From Streptomyces seoulensis (lineage in GTDB: Bacteria; Actinomycetota; Actinomycetes; Streptomycetales; Streptomycetaceae): a DNA stretch of 64,000 bases. The notes beneath the pieces are model-generated. The model did no database searches, was not told the DNA's origin, and worked only from the letters and a program-made list of their open reading frames with translations. The DNA is taken from contig CP054936.1 of assembly GCA_013364255.1 (NCBI GenBank), forward strand, positions 3,068,853 to 3,132,852, written 5' to 3'. A program made the translations under genes and the position numbers. Shown here in pieces: positions 48,963-57,324 of the stretch (positions within the stretch are counted from its first letter, which is position 1; every line of letters begins with the position of its first letter).

Positions 48963-50012
48963 TCAGCCGGCGAGGACGTCGAGGAGGCGGTCCACGTCGG
49001 CCGGTGTGTTGTAGAGGTGGAAGGCGGCGCGCAGGTTGCCCGCGCGGTCGGACACCTCGATCCCCGCCCCGCTCAACTCGCCCTGCCGGGAGCCGAGTCC
49101 GGGAACGGAGACGATCGGGGAGGCCGGCGCGGGGATCGGCTCGTGGCCCAGGGAGTGCAGGCCGGCGCGGAACCGGTCGGCGAGGGCGAGGTCGTGGGCG
49201 CGCACGGCGTCCGCCCCCAGTTCCTCCAGGAGTTCCAGGGAGCGGCGGCCGCCGGCGTAGGAGAACAGCGCGGGGCTCTCGTCGAACCGCCGCGCGGAAC
49301 GGGCGAGTTCGCCGACCGGGCCGTAGCAGCTGTCCCAGGGCCGCTCGCCCGCCACCCAGCCGGCGAACAGCGGGCGCAGTCCGCCGAAGTCCTCGGGGAC
49401 GACGAGGAAGGTCACGCCCCGCGGGCACAGCAGCCATTTGAAGGCGACGGCGGAGACGAAGTCGTAGGCGCCGGCGTCGAGGTCGAGCCAGCCGGCGGCC
49501 TGGGAGGCGTCCACGTAAGTGCGCGCGCCGTGCTCGCGCGCGGCCGCGCGGACGGCGGGCAGGTCGGCGATCCGGCCGTCCGCCGACTGCGCGGCGCTCA
49601 CCGCGACCAGAGCGGTGCCGGGCCGTACCGCGTCGGCGACCCGCTCCAGCGGCACGCTGCGCACCTTCAGGTCGCCGCGGACGTGGAACGGGTTCACCAC
49701 GGAGCTGAAGTCGTCCTCGGCGGTGACGACTTCGGCGCCCTCGGGCAGGGCGGCGGCGATGACGCCGCTGTAGACGGCGACCGAGCCGCCGACCGCCACC
49801 CGGCGGCCGGGGACCCGCAGCAGCCGGGCGAAGCTCGCCCGGGCCGCCTCGACGTCCGCGAACATGTCGGTGGGCTGCCCGCCGGCCGCCGCCTGGACGG
49901 CATCGCGCAGCGCCGCCACCGTACGGGCCGGCAGCAGCCCGAGGCTCGCGGTGTTCAGATAGGTGTTCCTCGGAGCGAACTCGGCACGGACGAGGGTCTC
50001 GAAGGTCTCCAT
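48963..50012 (-). CDS. Class V aminotransferase family protein
   Basis: 349 residues, PLP-dependent fold of cysteine-desulfurase/kynureninase type. YLNTASLGLLPARTVAAL start, TYVDASQAAGWLDLDAGAYDFVS (PLP Asp and Gln) and the lysine in AVAFKWLLCPRGVTFLVV are visible. There is no conserved cysteine loop, so cysteine desulfurase is unlikely. ATG 50012 (METFETLV) is taken as start; the frame extends to 50051 with further ATG/GTG codons. Converges with ectD. Confidence 0.8.
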   Translation of the reverse strand: METFETLVRAEFAPRNTYLNTASLGLLPARTVAALRDAVQAAAGGQPTDMFADVEAARASFARLLRVPGRRVAVGGSVAVYSGVIAAALPEGAEVVTAEDDFSSVVNPFHVRGDLKVRSVPLERVADAVRPGTALVAVSAAQSADGRIADLPAVRAAAREHGARTYVDASQAAGWLDLDAGAYDFVSAVAFKWLLCPRGVTFLVVPEDFGGLRPLFAGWVAGERPWDSCYGPVGELARSARRFDESPALFSYAGGRRSLELLEELGADAVRAHDLALADRFRAGLHSLGHEPIPAPASPIVSVPGLGSRQGELSGAGIEVSDRAGNLRAAFHLYNTPADVDRLLDVLAG

Positions 50013-50119
50013 GGGTCCACTGTGCGGCCCCGCGAAGTCGACGTCCATCACGTCATTCGGTCCGGTTCCCCCAAGGTCGTCTTATGCGTCGCCGCCGCCC
50101 TGCGGGAACACCAGGAGGG

Positions 50120-50854
50120 TCAGGACCGCGGCACCGCGCACCCGTCCGGGCCGCAGGCGTCCGCGCCGCCGTCGCCGTCGCCGCCGCCGTCCTGGAGGAG
50201 GGTCAGCGGCTGGTGCTCGTCCCACGCCTGGGCGAGGGCCTGGGCGAAGACCTCGGCGGGCTGGGCGCCGGAGACGCCGTACTTGCGGTCCAGCACGAAG
50301 AACGGCACTCCGCCGGCGCCGAGCCGGGCGGCCTCCCGCTCGTCGGCGCGGACCTCGTCGGCGTAGGCGGCCGGGTCGGCGAGGACCCCGCGCACCTCGT
50401 CGGCGTCGAGCCCGGCGGCGACCGCCAGTTCGGCCAGCCGCTCGTCGCCCTCGGCGAACACCGAGCGCTCCTCGGCGAAGTTCGCCCGGTACAGCGCGTC
50501 CAGCAGCTCGCTCTGCCGGCCCCGCTCCTTGGCGAGGTGCAGCAGGCGGTGCATGTCGAAGGTGTTGCCGTGGTCGCGGCCCCGGGTGCGGTAGTCCAGT
50601 CCCTCGGCGGCGGCCTGCGCGCCGAGGTTGTCCTCGCCGGTCCGCGCCTGCGCCTCGCTCATGCCGTACTTCGCGGTGAGCATGGTCAGCACGGGCTGGA
50701 CGTCGTCCTTGGCGCGGTCGGGGTCCAGCTCGAAGGAACGGTGCACGACCTCGACGCCGTCCCGGTGCGCGAAGCCCGCCAGCGCCTTCTCGAACCGCGC
50801 CTTTCCCACGTAGCACCAGGGGCAGGCGATGTCCGACCAGATCTCGACGCGCAT
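50120..50854 (-). CDS. DsbA family oxidoreductase, FrnE-like
   Basis: 244 residues, thioredoxin fold with helical insertion. Active site C11-P-W-C14 in WSDIACPWCYVGKARFE, and GVPFFVLDRKYGVSGAQP contains the cis-Pro loop of FrnE-type proteins. No signal peptide, so it is cytoplasmic, as for FrnE disulfide isomerases. C-terminus has a Gly/Asp run and two Cys (ADACGPDGCAVPRS). ATG 50854 gives the proper start; an in-frame upstream codon exists. Confidence 0.87.
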   Translation of the reverse strand: MRVEIWSDIACPWCYVGKARFEKALAGFAHRDGVEVVHRSFELDPDRAKDDVQPVLTMLTAKYGMSEAQARTGEDNLGAQAAAEGLDYRTRGRDHGNTFDMHRLLHLAKERGRQSELLDALYRANFAEERSVFAEGDERLAELAVAAGLDADEVRGVLADPAAYADEVRADEREAARLGAGGVPFFVLDRKYGVSGAQPAEVFAQALAQAWDEHQPLTLLQDGGGDGDGGADACGPDGCAVPRS

Positions 50855-50989
50855 GTTCTCGGTTCTCTCCAGCTCGCATGGAACGCGGACGGCGACCGCC
50901 CTCCGCACCGTATGTGAACATTCAAGCAGCGCGGTTTCATTCCCCCGGTGCGGACGGTGCGCGGGGCGCCGTCCGCGCCGGTGTCCGGC

Positions 50990-52519
50990 TCAGCGTTCCA
51001 GGCGTCCGTCACAGCGGCGCGGCAGCCCCAGCGGGTTGTCGTCGCGCAGTTCGGGCGGGAGCAGCGCGGGCGGGGTGTTCTGGTACGCCACCGGCCGCAT
51101 CCAGCGTTCGATCGCGCCGGCGCCGACCGAGGTGGAGGTGGAGGTGGTCGCCGGGTAGGGGCCGCCGTGGTGCTGGGCGGGGGCCACCGCGACGCCGGTC
51201 GGCCAGGCGTCGACGACGACGCGTCCGGCGAGCGGGGTCAGCTCGGCCAGCAGCCGTGCGCCGCGCCCCTCGCCCGCCGCTTCCCCGGCGGACAGGTGGA
51301 CGGTCGCGGTGAGGTTCCCGGGCAGCCGGGCGAGTACGGCGGTCGCCTCGTCCTCGTCGGCGTAGCGGGCCACCACGGTCACCGGCCCGAAGCACTCCTC
51401 CAGGAGCAGGTCGTGGGCGCCGGCCCCGGTCAGCCTGGCCGCGGGGACGGTCAGGAAGCCCGGGCTGACCGTGTGCGCGCTGCCCGCGCCCGGGGTGACC
51501 GGGCTGTCGACGCCGGGCAGCGCGGCGCGCTCGGCGACGCCCGCGAGGAAGTGGTCGCGCATCCGGTGGTCGAGCAGGACGCCCGCCGCGGTGTCGCTGA
51601 CGGCGTCCATGAGGGACTTGACCAGCCGGTCGCCCGCGGCGCCCGCCGGGACGAGCACCAGGCCGGGCTTGACGCAGAACTGTCCGAGGCCGAGCGTCAT
51701 CGACCCGGCGAGCCCGGTCCCGATCGCCTCCGCCCGCTCGGCGGCGGCCGCCTCGGTGACCAGGACCGGGTTGAGCGAGCCCAGCTCGCCGTGGAACGGG
51801 ATCGGCGCCGGCCGGGCGGCCGCCGCGTCGAACAGCGCCCGGCCGCCGCGCACCGAGCCGGTGAAGCCGGCGGCGCTCACCAGCGGGTGGCGGACCAGTT
51901 CGACGCCGGCGTCGAAGCCGTGGACCAGGCCGAGGACGCCGCCCGGGATGCCGTGCGCGGCGGCGGCCCCGCGCACCACCCGGGCGACCAGCTCGGACAG
52001 TGCCGGGTGGTCCGGGTGGGCCTTGACGACGACCGGGCAGCCGGCGGCCAGCGCGCTGGCGGTGTCGCCGCCGGCGACCGAGAAGGCGAAGGGGAAGTTG
52101 GAGGCGGAGTAGACGGCGACGACGCCGAGCGGCACCTTGTGGCGGCGCAGGTCCGGGACGGGCGGGGTGGCGGTGTCGTCGGGGTGGTCGATGACTACGT
52201 CGAGGAACGCGCCCTCCTCGACGATGTCCGCGAAGGCGCGCAACTGATAGCAGGTCCGGGCCAGTTCTCCGGTGAGCCGGACCGGTCCGAGGGCGCTCTC
52301 CGCGTCGGCGGCCTCGACCAGCCGGTCCTCGGCGGCCGCCAGGCGGTCGGCGGCGGTGCGCAGGAAGGCGGCCCGCACGGTCCGGTCGGCGAGCGGGGCG
52401 CGGGCGTCGCGGGCGGCGCGGACGGCGGCGTCCACCTCCTCGGCCGTGGCCTCCACCGCGACCTGTTCCCGCTGCTTCCCGGTACGGGGATCGACACTCC
52501 AGACTGGTGCTGCTGCCAC
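50990..52519 (-). CDS. 2-oxoglutarate semialdehyde (2,5-dioxovalerate) dehydrogenase, NADP-type ALDH
   Basis: 509 residues, aldehyde dehydrogenase. YSASNFPFAFSVAGGDTASALAAGCPVVVK, GFTGSVRGGRALFDAAAARPAPIPFHGELGSLNPV (in parts: catalytic Glu in GELGSLNP) and catalytic Cys in GQFCVKPGLV match the KGSADH branch, which ends oxidative sugar-acid pathways at 2-oxoglutarate. GTG 52519 with GGAGG 8 bp upstream. Divergent from an IclR regulator; the matching dehydratase and uronate dehydrogenase lie 4-5 kb away. Confidence 0.85.
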   Translation of the reverse strand: MAAAPVWSVDPRTGKQREQVAVEATAEEVDAAVRAARDARAPLADRTVRAAFLRTAADRLAAAEDRLVEAADAESALGPVRLTGELARTCYQLRAFADIVEEGAFLDVVIDHPDDTATPPVPDLRRHKVPLGVVAVYSASNFPFAFSVAGGDTASALAAGCPVVVKAHPDHPALSELVARVVRGAAAAHGIPGGVLGLVHGFDAGVELVRHPLVSAAGFTGSVRGGRALFDAAAARPAPIPFHGELGSLNPVLVTEAAAAERAEAIGTGLAGSMTLGLGQFCVKPGLVLVPAGAAGDRLVKSLMDAVSDTAAGVLLDHRMRDHFLAGVAERAALPGVDSPVTPGAGSAHTVSPGFLTVPAARLTGAGAHDLLLEECFGPVTVVARYADEDEATAVLARLPGNLTATVHLSAGEAAGEGRGARLLAELTPLAGRVVVDAWPTGVAVAPAQHHGGPYPATTSTSTSVGAGAIERWMRPVAYQNTPPALLPPELRDDNPLGLPRRCDGRLER

Positions 52520-52571
52520 CGCGGGTCCCTCCAGATGTCTTGCCGCAGTACGTACGTCACCCCGCAGCGCT

Positions 52572-52587
52572 GTTCGATATACTGAAC
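52572..52587. promoter_or_regulatory. Candidate IclR operator
   Basis: GTTCGATATACTGAAC: palindromic arms GTTC/GAAC around TATA, in the 131-bp divergent gap between the aldehyde dehydrogenase and the IclR gene. AT-rich for this genome. Confidence 0.45.
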
Positions 52588-52650
52588 GCTGTCTCTGGTG
52601 ATGAATATTCGTCGGAGACTATTTCCCGTGGAACGAAGGGGTCAAGGGCG

Positions 52651-53424
52651 ATGGCGGCAGCCGAGACAGGCGGCGGAGCGCAGGTCAAGTCCGCCGTGCG
52701 GACCGTGGAACTGCTCGAATACTTCGCCGGCCGGCCCGGCATGCACTCCCTGGCCGCGGTCCAGGAGGCCGTCGGCTATCCCAAGTCCAGCCTGTACATG
52801 CTGTTGCGCACCCTGGTGGAGCTGGGCTGGGTGGAGACCGACGCGACGGGCACGCGCTACGGCATCGGCGTGCGGGCGCTGCTGGTCGGCACCTCCTACA
52901 TCGACGGCGACGAGGTGGTCGCGGCGGCCCGGCCCACCCTGGACCGGCTCTCCGACGACACCACCGAGACCATCCACCTGGCGCGTCTGGACGGCACCAA
53001 CGTCGTCTACCTCGCCACCCGCCAGTCGCAGCACTACCTGCGCCCCTTCACCCGCGTCGGCCGCCGGCTGCCGGCCCACTCCACCTCGCTCGGCAAGGCG
53101 CTGCTGAGCACGTACACCGACGAGCAGGTGCGCGCGCTGCTGCCCGAGACGCTGCCCGCGCTCACCGAGCACACCATCACCGACCGCGAGAAGCTGATCG
53201 AGGAGCTGCACCAGGTCCGCGAGCAGGGCTTCGCCGTGGACCGCGAGGAGAACACCCTCGGGCTGCGCTGCTTCGGCGTGGCGATCCCGTACCGGACCCC
53301 GGCGCGTGATGCGATCAGCTGCTCGGTCCCGGTGGCGCGGCTGACGCCCGCGCACGAGCAGATGGTGAAGGACGCCCTGTTCGACGCCCGCGACCGGCTG
53401 ACCCTCGCCACCCGGAGGCTCTGA
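52651..53424 (+). CDS. IclR family transcriptional regulator
   Basis: 257 residues. N-terminal winged HTH (KSAVRTVELLEYFAGRPGMHSLAAVQEAVGYPKSS, about 14-48) and a C-terminal effector domain with RVGRRLPAHSTSLGKALL, AVDREENTLGLRCFGVAIPY typical of IclR/KdgR. ATG 52651 starts just before the HTH. By position it should control the divergent 2-oxoglutarate-semialdehyde dehydrogenase, and perhaps the uronate genes; KdgR-type IclR proteins sense sugar-acid intermediates. Confidence 0.88.
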   Translation: MAAAETGGGAQVKSAVRTVELLEYFAGRPGMHSLAAVQEAVGYPKSSLYMLLRTLVELGWVETDATGTRYGIGVRALLVGTSYIDGDEVVAAARPTLDRLSDDTTETIHLARLDGTNVVYLATRQSQHYLRPFTRVGRRLPAHSTSLGKALLSTYTDEQVRALLPETLPALTEHTITDREKLIEELHQVREQGFAVDREENTLGLRCFGVAIPYRTPARDAISCSVPVARLTPAHEQMVKDALFDARDRLTLATRRL

Positions 53425-53427
53425 GTC

Positions 53428-53898
53428 ATGCAGCTGGCGCTTCGCGCGGTCCACGACAGCGACCTGCCCGTGTTCTACCGGCAGTTGAACGACCCCGAGG
53501 CGCTGCGGACGGCCGCCTTCACCCCGAAGGACCCGGCCGACCGGGACGCCTTCGACGCGCACTGGCGGACGATACGCGCCTCCGGCGCCGTGCTGCGCAC
53601 GATCCTGGTCGACGGCGACGTGGTCGGCAGCACGGCGGTCTACGGCGAGCCGGGCGAACGCGAGGTCACCTACTGGGTCGACCGCGCCTTCTGGAGCCGC
53701 GGCATCGCCACGGCGGCGCTCGGCGCCCTGCTCGCCGAGGTGCCCGAACGCCCGCTGTACGCACGGGCGGCGGCGGACAACGCGGGCTCGCTGCGGGTGC
53801 TGGACAAGTGCGGCTTCCGGCCGGTCGCGCGGGCCCGGGGGTTCGCCGAGGCGCGCGGCGAGGAGATCGAGGAAGTGGTGCTGGTCCTGCGGGACTGA
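53428..53898 (+). CDS. GNAT family N-acetyltransferase
   Basis: 156 residues of RimJ/RimL-like GNAT type: LALRAVHDSDLPVFYRQLNDPEA start, acetyl-CoA loop VDRAFWSRGIATAALGALL and ARAAADNAGSLRVLDKCGFRPV near the end. Starts 3 bp after the IclR stop, so it is cotranscribed with it. The acceptor is unknown. Confidence 0.85.
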   Translation: MQLALRAVHDSDLPVFYRQLNDPEALRTAAFTPKDPADRDAFDAHWRTIRASGAVLRTILVDGDVVGSTAVYGEPGEREVTYWVDRAFWSRGIATAALGALLAEVPERPLYARAAADNAGSLRVLDKCGFRPVARARGFAEARGEEIEEVVLVLRD

Positions 53899-54019
53899 GC
53901 GGGCCGCCCGGCCGTCCGTCGTGCGCGTGCGTCGTCGTGCGCGTGCCCGGTCGTGCGCGTGCCCCGTCGGCGTCGGCCGGCGGGGCACGTCCGCGAAGCC
54001 CTCGGAAGACCGGGGAGAG

Positions 54020-54820
54020 CTAGCTGACGAAGTACGTCGGGTTCGGCAGCTTGTAGGTGCGGTCGGCGTAGCCGCCGTCGAGGTCGGAGTACTGGTCGCC
54101 GAAGTTGGCGACGATGTCGTACCCGAGGTCCTCGATGTGCTTGCGGGTGCCGGACTTGTACTGGACGGTGGTGCACTTCCAGGCGCCCGGGGTCGCGCAG
54201 TCCTTCAGGTACGCCGGCGGGTTGGCCGCGTCCTTGAGGAACATGTGGCCGGCGTCCAGGTTCACGTCCGCGCCGACCTTCTTCAGGTTCTGCACGGCGG
54301 CGGTGCGCTGCGCCTCGGTCAGGCCCGAGTTGTAGAAGACGGCGACGCCCCTGCTCGCGGCGTAGCGGACGAGTTCGGGGCTGCCGAAGACCTCCGGCCG
54401 GTTCGCCTGGTCGACGTAGGCGGCCCAGGAGGCGCTGCTGTAGCCGTAGTTGTTCTTCTTCTCGTAGTCCAGGCTGAGCAGCAGCGTGTCGTCGATGTCG
54501 AAGACGACGGCGGGCTTCTTCTGGCCCTTGTGGTGCTGCGCCTTGCGGGCCGCCTGGTCGATGTGCCGCTTGGCGTCGGCGTCGACGCGCGCCAGGTCCT
54601 TGGCGTACTGGCTGCTCGGGGACGCCTGGTACACGCCGTCGGCGTCGACGGCGGTGCCGTAGTAGGTGTCGATGTCCTTGGTCAGCAGCCCTATGTTGTA
54701 GGGCTCGTGGGTGGAGTTGGCCGTCGACTGGCCGGCGGTGGCGGCGCCCGCACCGTAGAGGGCGACGCCGGCGACGGCACAACTGGCGGCGAGGGCCGTC
54801 GCCTTGAGGGACTTCCGCAT
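54020..54820 (-). CDS. Secreted HAD-family acid phosphatase
   Basis: 266 residues. Signal peptide MRKSLKATALAASCAVAGVA with Ala-rich cleavage region near 30. The HAD motif I FDIDDTLL gives both catalytic Asp, NSGLTEAQRTAAVQNLKKVG carries the motif II region, and ANFGDQYSDLDGGYADR is motif IV. This layout is that of class III/B secreted acid phosphatases. ATG 54820 has GGAGA 4 bp upstream. Single gene; no PHO box seen. Confidence 0.88.
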   Translation of the reverse strand: MRKSLKATALAASCAVAGVALYGAGAATAGQSTANSTHEPYNIGLLTKDIDTYYGTAVDADGVYQASPSSQYAKDLARVDADAKRHIDQAARKAQHHKGQKKPAVVFDIDDTLLLSLDYEKKNNYGYSSASWAAYVDQANRPEVFGSPELVRYAASRGVAVFYNSGLTEAQRTAAVQNLKKVGADVNLDAGHMFLKDAANPPAYLKDCATPGAWKCTTVQYKSGTRKHIEDLGYDIVANFGDQYSDLDGGYADRTYKLPNPTYFVS

Positions 54821-54974
54821 GGGTTCTCCGGATCCGGTTGGTGGGTGATGCACCAGGTCACGCATTGTCTACGCGCATCACGTCCGGGGCGCGAGAGGAG
54901 TTACCCGATCGATACGCAATTCCTCACCGGGGGCTGCCCGCGCGCGGGGCGCACCGTCGGCCGGTGCGGGCGGC

Positions 54975-56138
54975 TCAGAGCCGGCCGAGCGCCGAGCGCA
55001 CCACCGCCAGATCGGCGTCCGACGCCAATCCGGCGTGATAGAGCCGCAGTTCGTTCGCGCCGAGGTCACGCGCGCGGGCGGCGTCGGCGGCCAGGGTGTC
55101 CGGACGGCCGCCCATGCCGGAGACGACGGTGAGGTTGGCGGCCAGGACGGTGTCCGGGCCGCCCCGCCCGGCGAACGGGGCGAGCCGTCCGGCCCCGCCC
55201 GTGCACGGCACCACGACGCCGTCGGCGACGGACAGGATGTGCGCGGGGCCCACCCCGGCGTTGGCGCCGCAGCGGTAGGGCGCCGGGTCGGCGTGCAGCA
55301 GCACCCGGAAGCCGTCCGGGGCCGCCGCGCGCACCGCCGCGACCGCCGCCTCCTGCACGGTGCGGGCCCGCTCCTCGCGCCAGGCGCGGGTGGCCCACGC
55401 CGTCTCCTCCCCGAGCAGCTCCGCGACCCCCGCCCAGCCCTCCGTCTCGGGCGCGCCCCGCCACACCGGTGCCAGCGCGGCGCGCACCGTGTGCGCCAAC
55501 CGGTCGGCGTCCAGACCGTGTTCGCCGTAGCCGGTGCGGCAGGACGGGCAGAAGCACAGCGACATCAGGTACTGCCCGGCCTCGCCGAGGGCCACCCCGG
55601 CGGTCTTGTCGTGGGCGTGCGGGTGGGCCAGCCCGTACCAGCCGAGCGACTCCAGCTCGGTGCCGTGCGCGCCGGGCCGCACCGCCGCCTCGGCGGCCAG
55701 GTCGACCAGGTAGGCGCGGGTGGCGGGCTGCGCGACGCACGGCGCCCACGGGTAGCGGTCGCCGTAGGCGTTGACGACGGAGGTGTCCGGATGATCCTCG
55801 CCCAGGCGGGAGTTGTGCGCGAGGACCACCCACGAGTGCACGTCCAGACCGGCCGCCGCCAGTGCGTCGGCCGCCTCGCCGTACGCGTCGCCGGGCGCCC
55901 AGTCGCCGGCCGGGTACGGGTGGAGCGCGCGGCCCCGCCAGCGGTCGCCGGGCGGGTAGAGCACGGCGGCGTGCCCGGCGGTGACCACGCGGTGGCGCGG
56001 GTGGCGGGGGGTGAGCGCGCGGGTGGAGTGGTAGGCGGCGGCGAGGGTCACCGACCGGACGCCGAGCGCGGCGGTACGGGCGGCCGCGCCGGGGTCGCCG
56101 ACGACGTCCCAGGGATAGAGGAACGCGCCCGCCCTCAC
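54975..56138 (-). CDS. Unrecognised TIM-barrel-like protein (possible glycoside hydrolase) in the uronate operon
   Basis: 387 residues, no signal peptide. Starts VRAGAFLYPWDVVGDPGAAAR and has alternating hydrophobic strands ending in acidic or aromatic residues (GVRSVTLAAAYHSTRALTP, LDVHSWVVLAHNS), LESLGWYGLAHPHAHDK and a cysteine cluster CFCPSCRTGYGEHGLD like that found in some GH42/GH10-like hypothetical glycosidases. GTG 56138 overlaps the dehydratase stop (GTGA), so the two are cotranscribed. I cannot name its activity; a uronate- or glycoside-related enzyme is an inference from context. Confidence 0.7.
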   Translation of the reverse strand: MRAGAFLYPWDVVGDPGAAARTAALGVRSVTLAAAYHSTRALTPRHPRHRVVTAGHAAVLYPPGDRWRGRALHPYPAGDWAPGDAYGEAADALAAAGLDVHSWVVLAHNSRLGEDHPDTSVVNAYGDRYPWAPCVAQPATRAYLVDLAAEAAVRPGAHGTELESLGWYGLAHPHAHDKTAGVALGEAGQYLMSLCFCPSCRTGYGEHGLDADRLAHTVRAALAPVWRGAPETEGWAGVAELLGEETAWATRAWREERARTVQEAAVAAVRAAAPDGFRVLLHADPAPYRCGANAGVGPAHILSVADGVVVPCTGGAGRLAPFAGRGGPDTVLAANLTVVSGMGGRPDTLAADAARARDLGANELRLYHAGLASDADLAVVRSALGRL

Positions 56139-57130
56139 ACCTCCCGCCCGAGCAGCGCGCGGCCGTGCTCGATCAGCCGGGCGAGTTGCGCCACCTGCTC
56201 CTCGGCCGGTTCGTGCAGCGGCGGCCGCACCGCGCCGACGTCGAGTCCGCGCAGCCGTACGCCCGCCTTCACCAGCGAGACCGCGTAGCCGGCGCCCTGG
56301 TCGCGCAGTTCCACGAAGGGGCGGTAGAAGCCGTCCAGGAGCCGGTGCGCGGTGACGTCGTCGCCCTCGCCGAGCGCCCGGTGGAAGGCGAGGGCGATGT
56401 CGGGGACGAAGCAGAAGACGGCGGAGGAGTACAGGCCGACGCCGATGCCGCGGTAGGCGAGCTGGGTCAGCTCGGCGGTGGGCAGCCCGTTGAAGTAGAG
56501 GAAGCCGTCCGGTACGTCGGTGCGCACCGCGCTGACGACGCGCTGCATGAGGTCCAGGTCGCCGACGCCGTCCTTGAGGCCGACGATCCCGTCGGTGCGG
56601 GCGAGTTCGACGACCGTCGCGGGGGTGAACACGGCGTTGTCGCGCTGGTAGACGACGACCGGCAGCGCGGTGGCGGCGGCCAGTTCGCGGTAGTGGCGCA
56701 GCAGTCCCTCCTGCCCCGCGACGACGAGGTAGGGCGGCAGGGCGAGCAGTCCGTCGGCGCCCGCGGCCTCGGCGAGGCGGGCGTAGCGGACGGCGAGGGC
56801 GGTGCCGTAGCCGGCGCCCGCGACGACCGGCACCCGCCCGGCGCTCTCCTCGACGGCCGCCCGCACCAGGTCCTGGAACTCCTCGGGGGTGAGTGCGTGG
56901 AACTCCCCGGTGCCGCAGCACGCGAAGACGGCGGCGGCGCCGTGGTCGATGCCGTCGCGGACATGAGCGCGGTAGGCGGCGGGATCGACGTGTCCGTCGG
57001 GGCCGTAGGCGGTGACGGGGAAGAACAGCGGCCCGCCGGTGAGGCTGAGGCGTTCGGCGAGGGGGGCGGCTGGCGGCACGGGCTCTCCCTGGGACAGGCG
57101 CTCACGTTTCTGATCGGCGTCCATATGCAT
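56135..57130 (-). CDS. kdgD: 5-dehydro-4-deoxyglucarate dehydratase (DapA/DHDPS superfamily)
   Basis: 331 residues. GGPLFFPVTAYGPDGHVD, CCGTGEFHALTPEEFQDLV, AGYGTALAVRYARLAEAAGADGLLALPPYL (in parts), the Schiff-base lysine in GLKDGVGDL and NGLPTAELTQLAYRGIGVGLYSSAVFCF match KdgD rather than DapA. It converts 5-dehydro-4-deoxy-D-glucarate to 2,5-dioxovalerate and CO2, the substrate of the dehydrogenase at 51 kb. ATG 57130 lies about 4 nt past the predicted transcription start; ATG 57124 is an alternative. Confidence 0.82.
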   Translation of the reverse strand: MHMDADQKRERLSQGEPVPPAAPLAERLSLTGGPLFFPVTAYGPDGHVDPAAYRAHVRDGIDHGAAAVFACCGTGEFHALTPEEFQDLVRAAVEESAGRVPVVAGAGYGTALAVRYARLAEAAGADGLLALPPYLVVAGQEGLLRHYRELAAATALPVVVYQRDNAVFTPATVVELARTDGIVGLKDGVGDLDLMQRVVSAVRTDVPDGFLYFNGLPTAELTQLAYRGIGVGLYSSAVFCFVPDIALAFHRALGEGDDVTAHRLLDGFYRPFVELRDQGAGYAVSLVKAGVRLRGLDVGAVRPPLHEPAEEQVAQLARLIEHGRALLGREV

Positions 57131-57170
57131 GAACAATCGCACGCTACGTGGCCCCCTCGCGGCCGGTCAA
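57124..57170 (-). promoter_or_regulatory. kdgD promoter and operator-like word
   Basis: Minus strand TTGACC (57170-57165), 18-bp spacer, TAGCGT (57146-57141), a strong vegetative promoter. CATGCATA (57131-57124) overlaps the start codons and recurs in the divergent promoter. Confidence 0.65.
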
Positions 57171-57230
57171 GCGCACGCGGGGGCGACGCGGCGGCGGATT
57201 CGCGGCGGATTCCACGTCTGCGCGGCGCAC

Positions 57231-57289
57231 TTGACGGAGCGGACCCCTGTCCCTAGCGTGTCCACGCATGTGAATTCCGTCCATGCATA
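57231..57289 (+). promoter_or_regulatory. Uronate dehydrogenase promoter and operator-like word
   Basis: TTGACG (57231-57236), 17-bp spacer, TAGCGT (57254-57259). Downstream GCATG...CATGC (57266-57286) and CATGCATA (57282-57289) suggest a repressor site near or after the start. Confidence 0.65.
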
Positions 57290-57324
57290 CGGCCGCTCGA
57301 CCGCTCGACGCCAGGAGACCGCCG

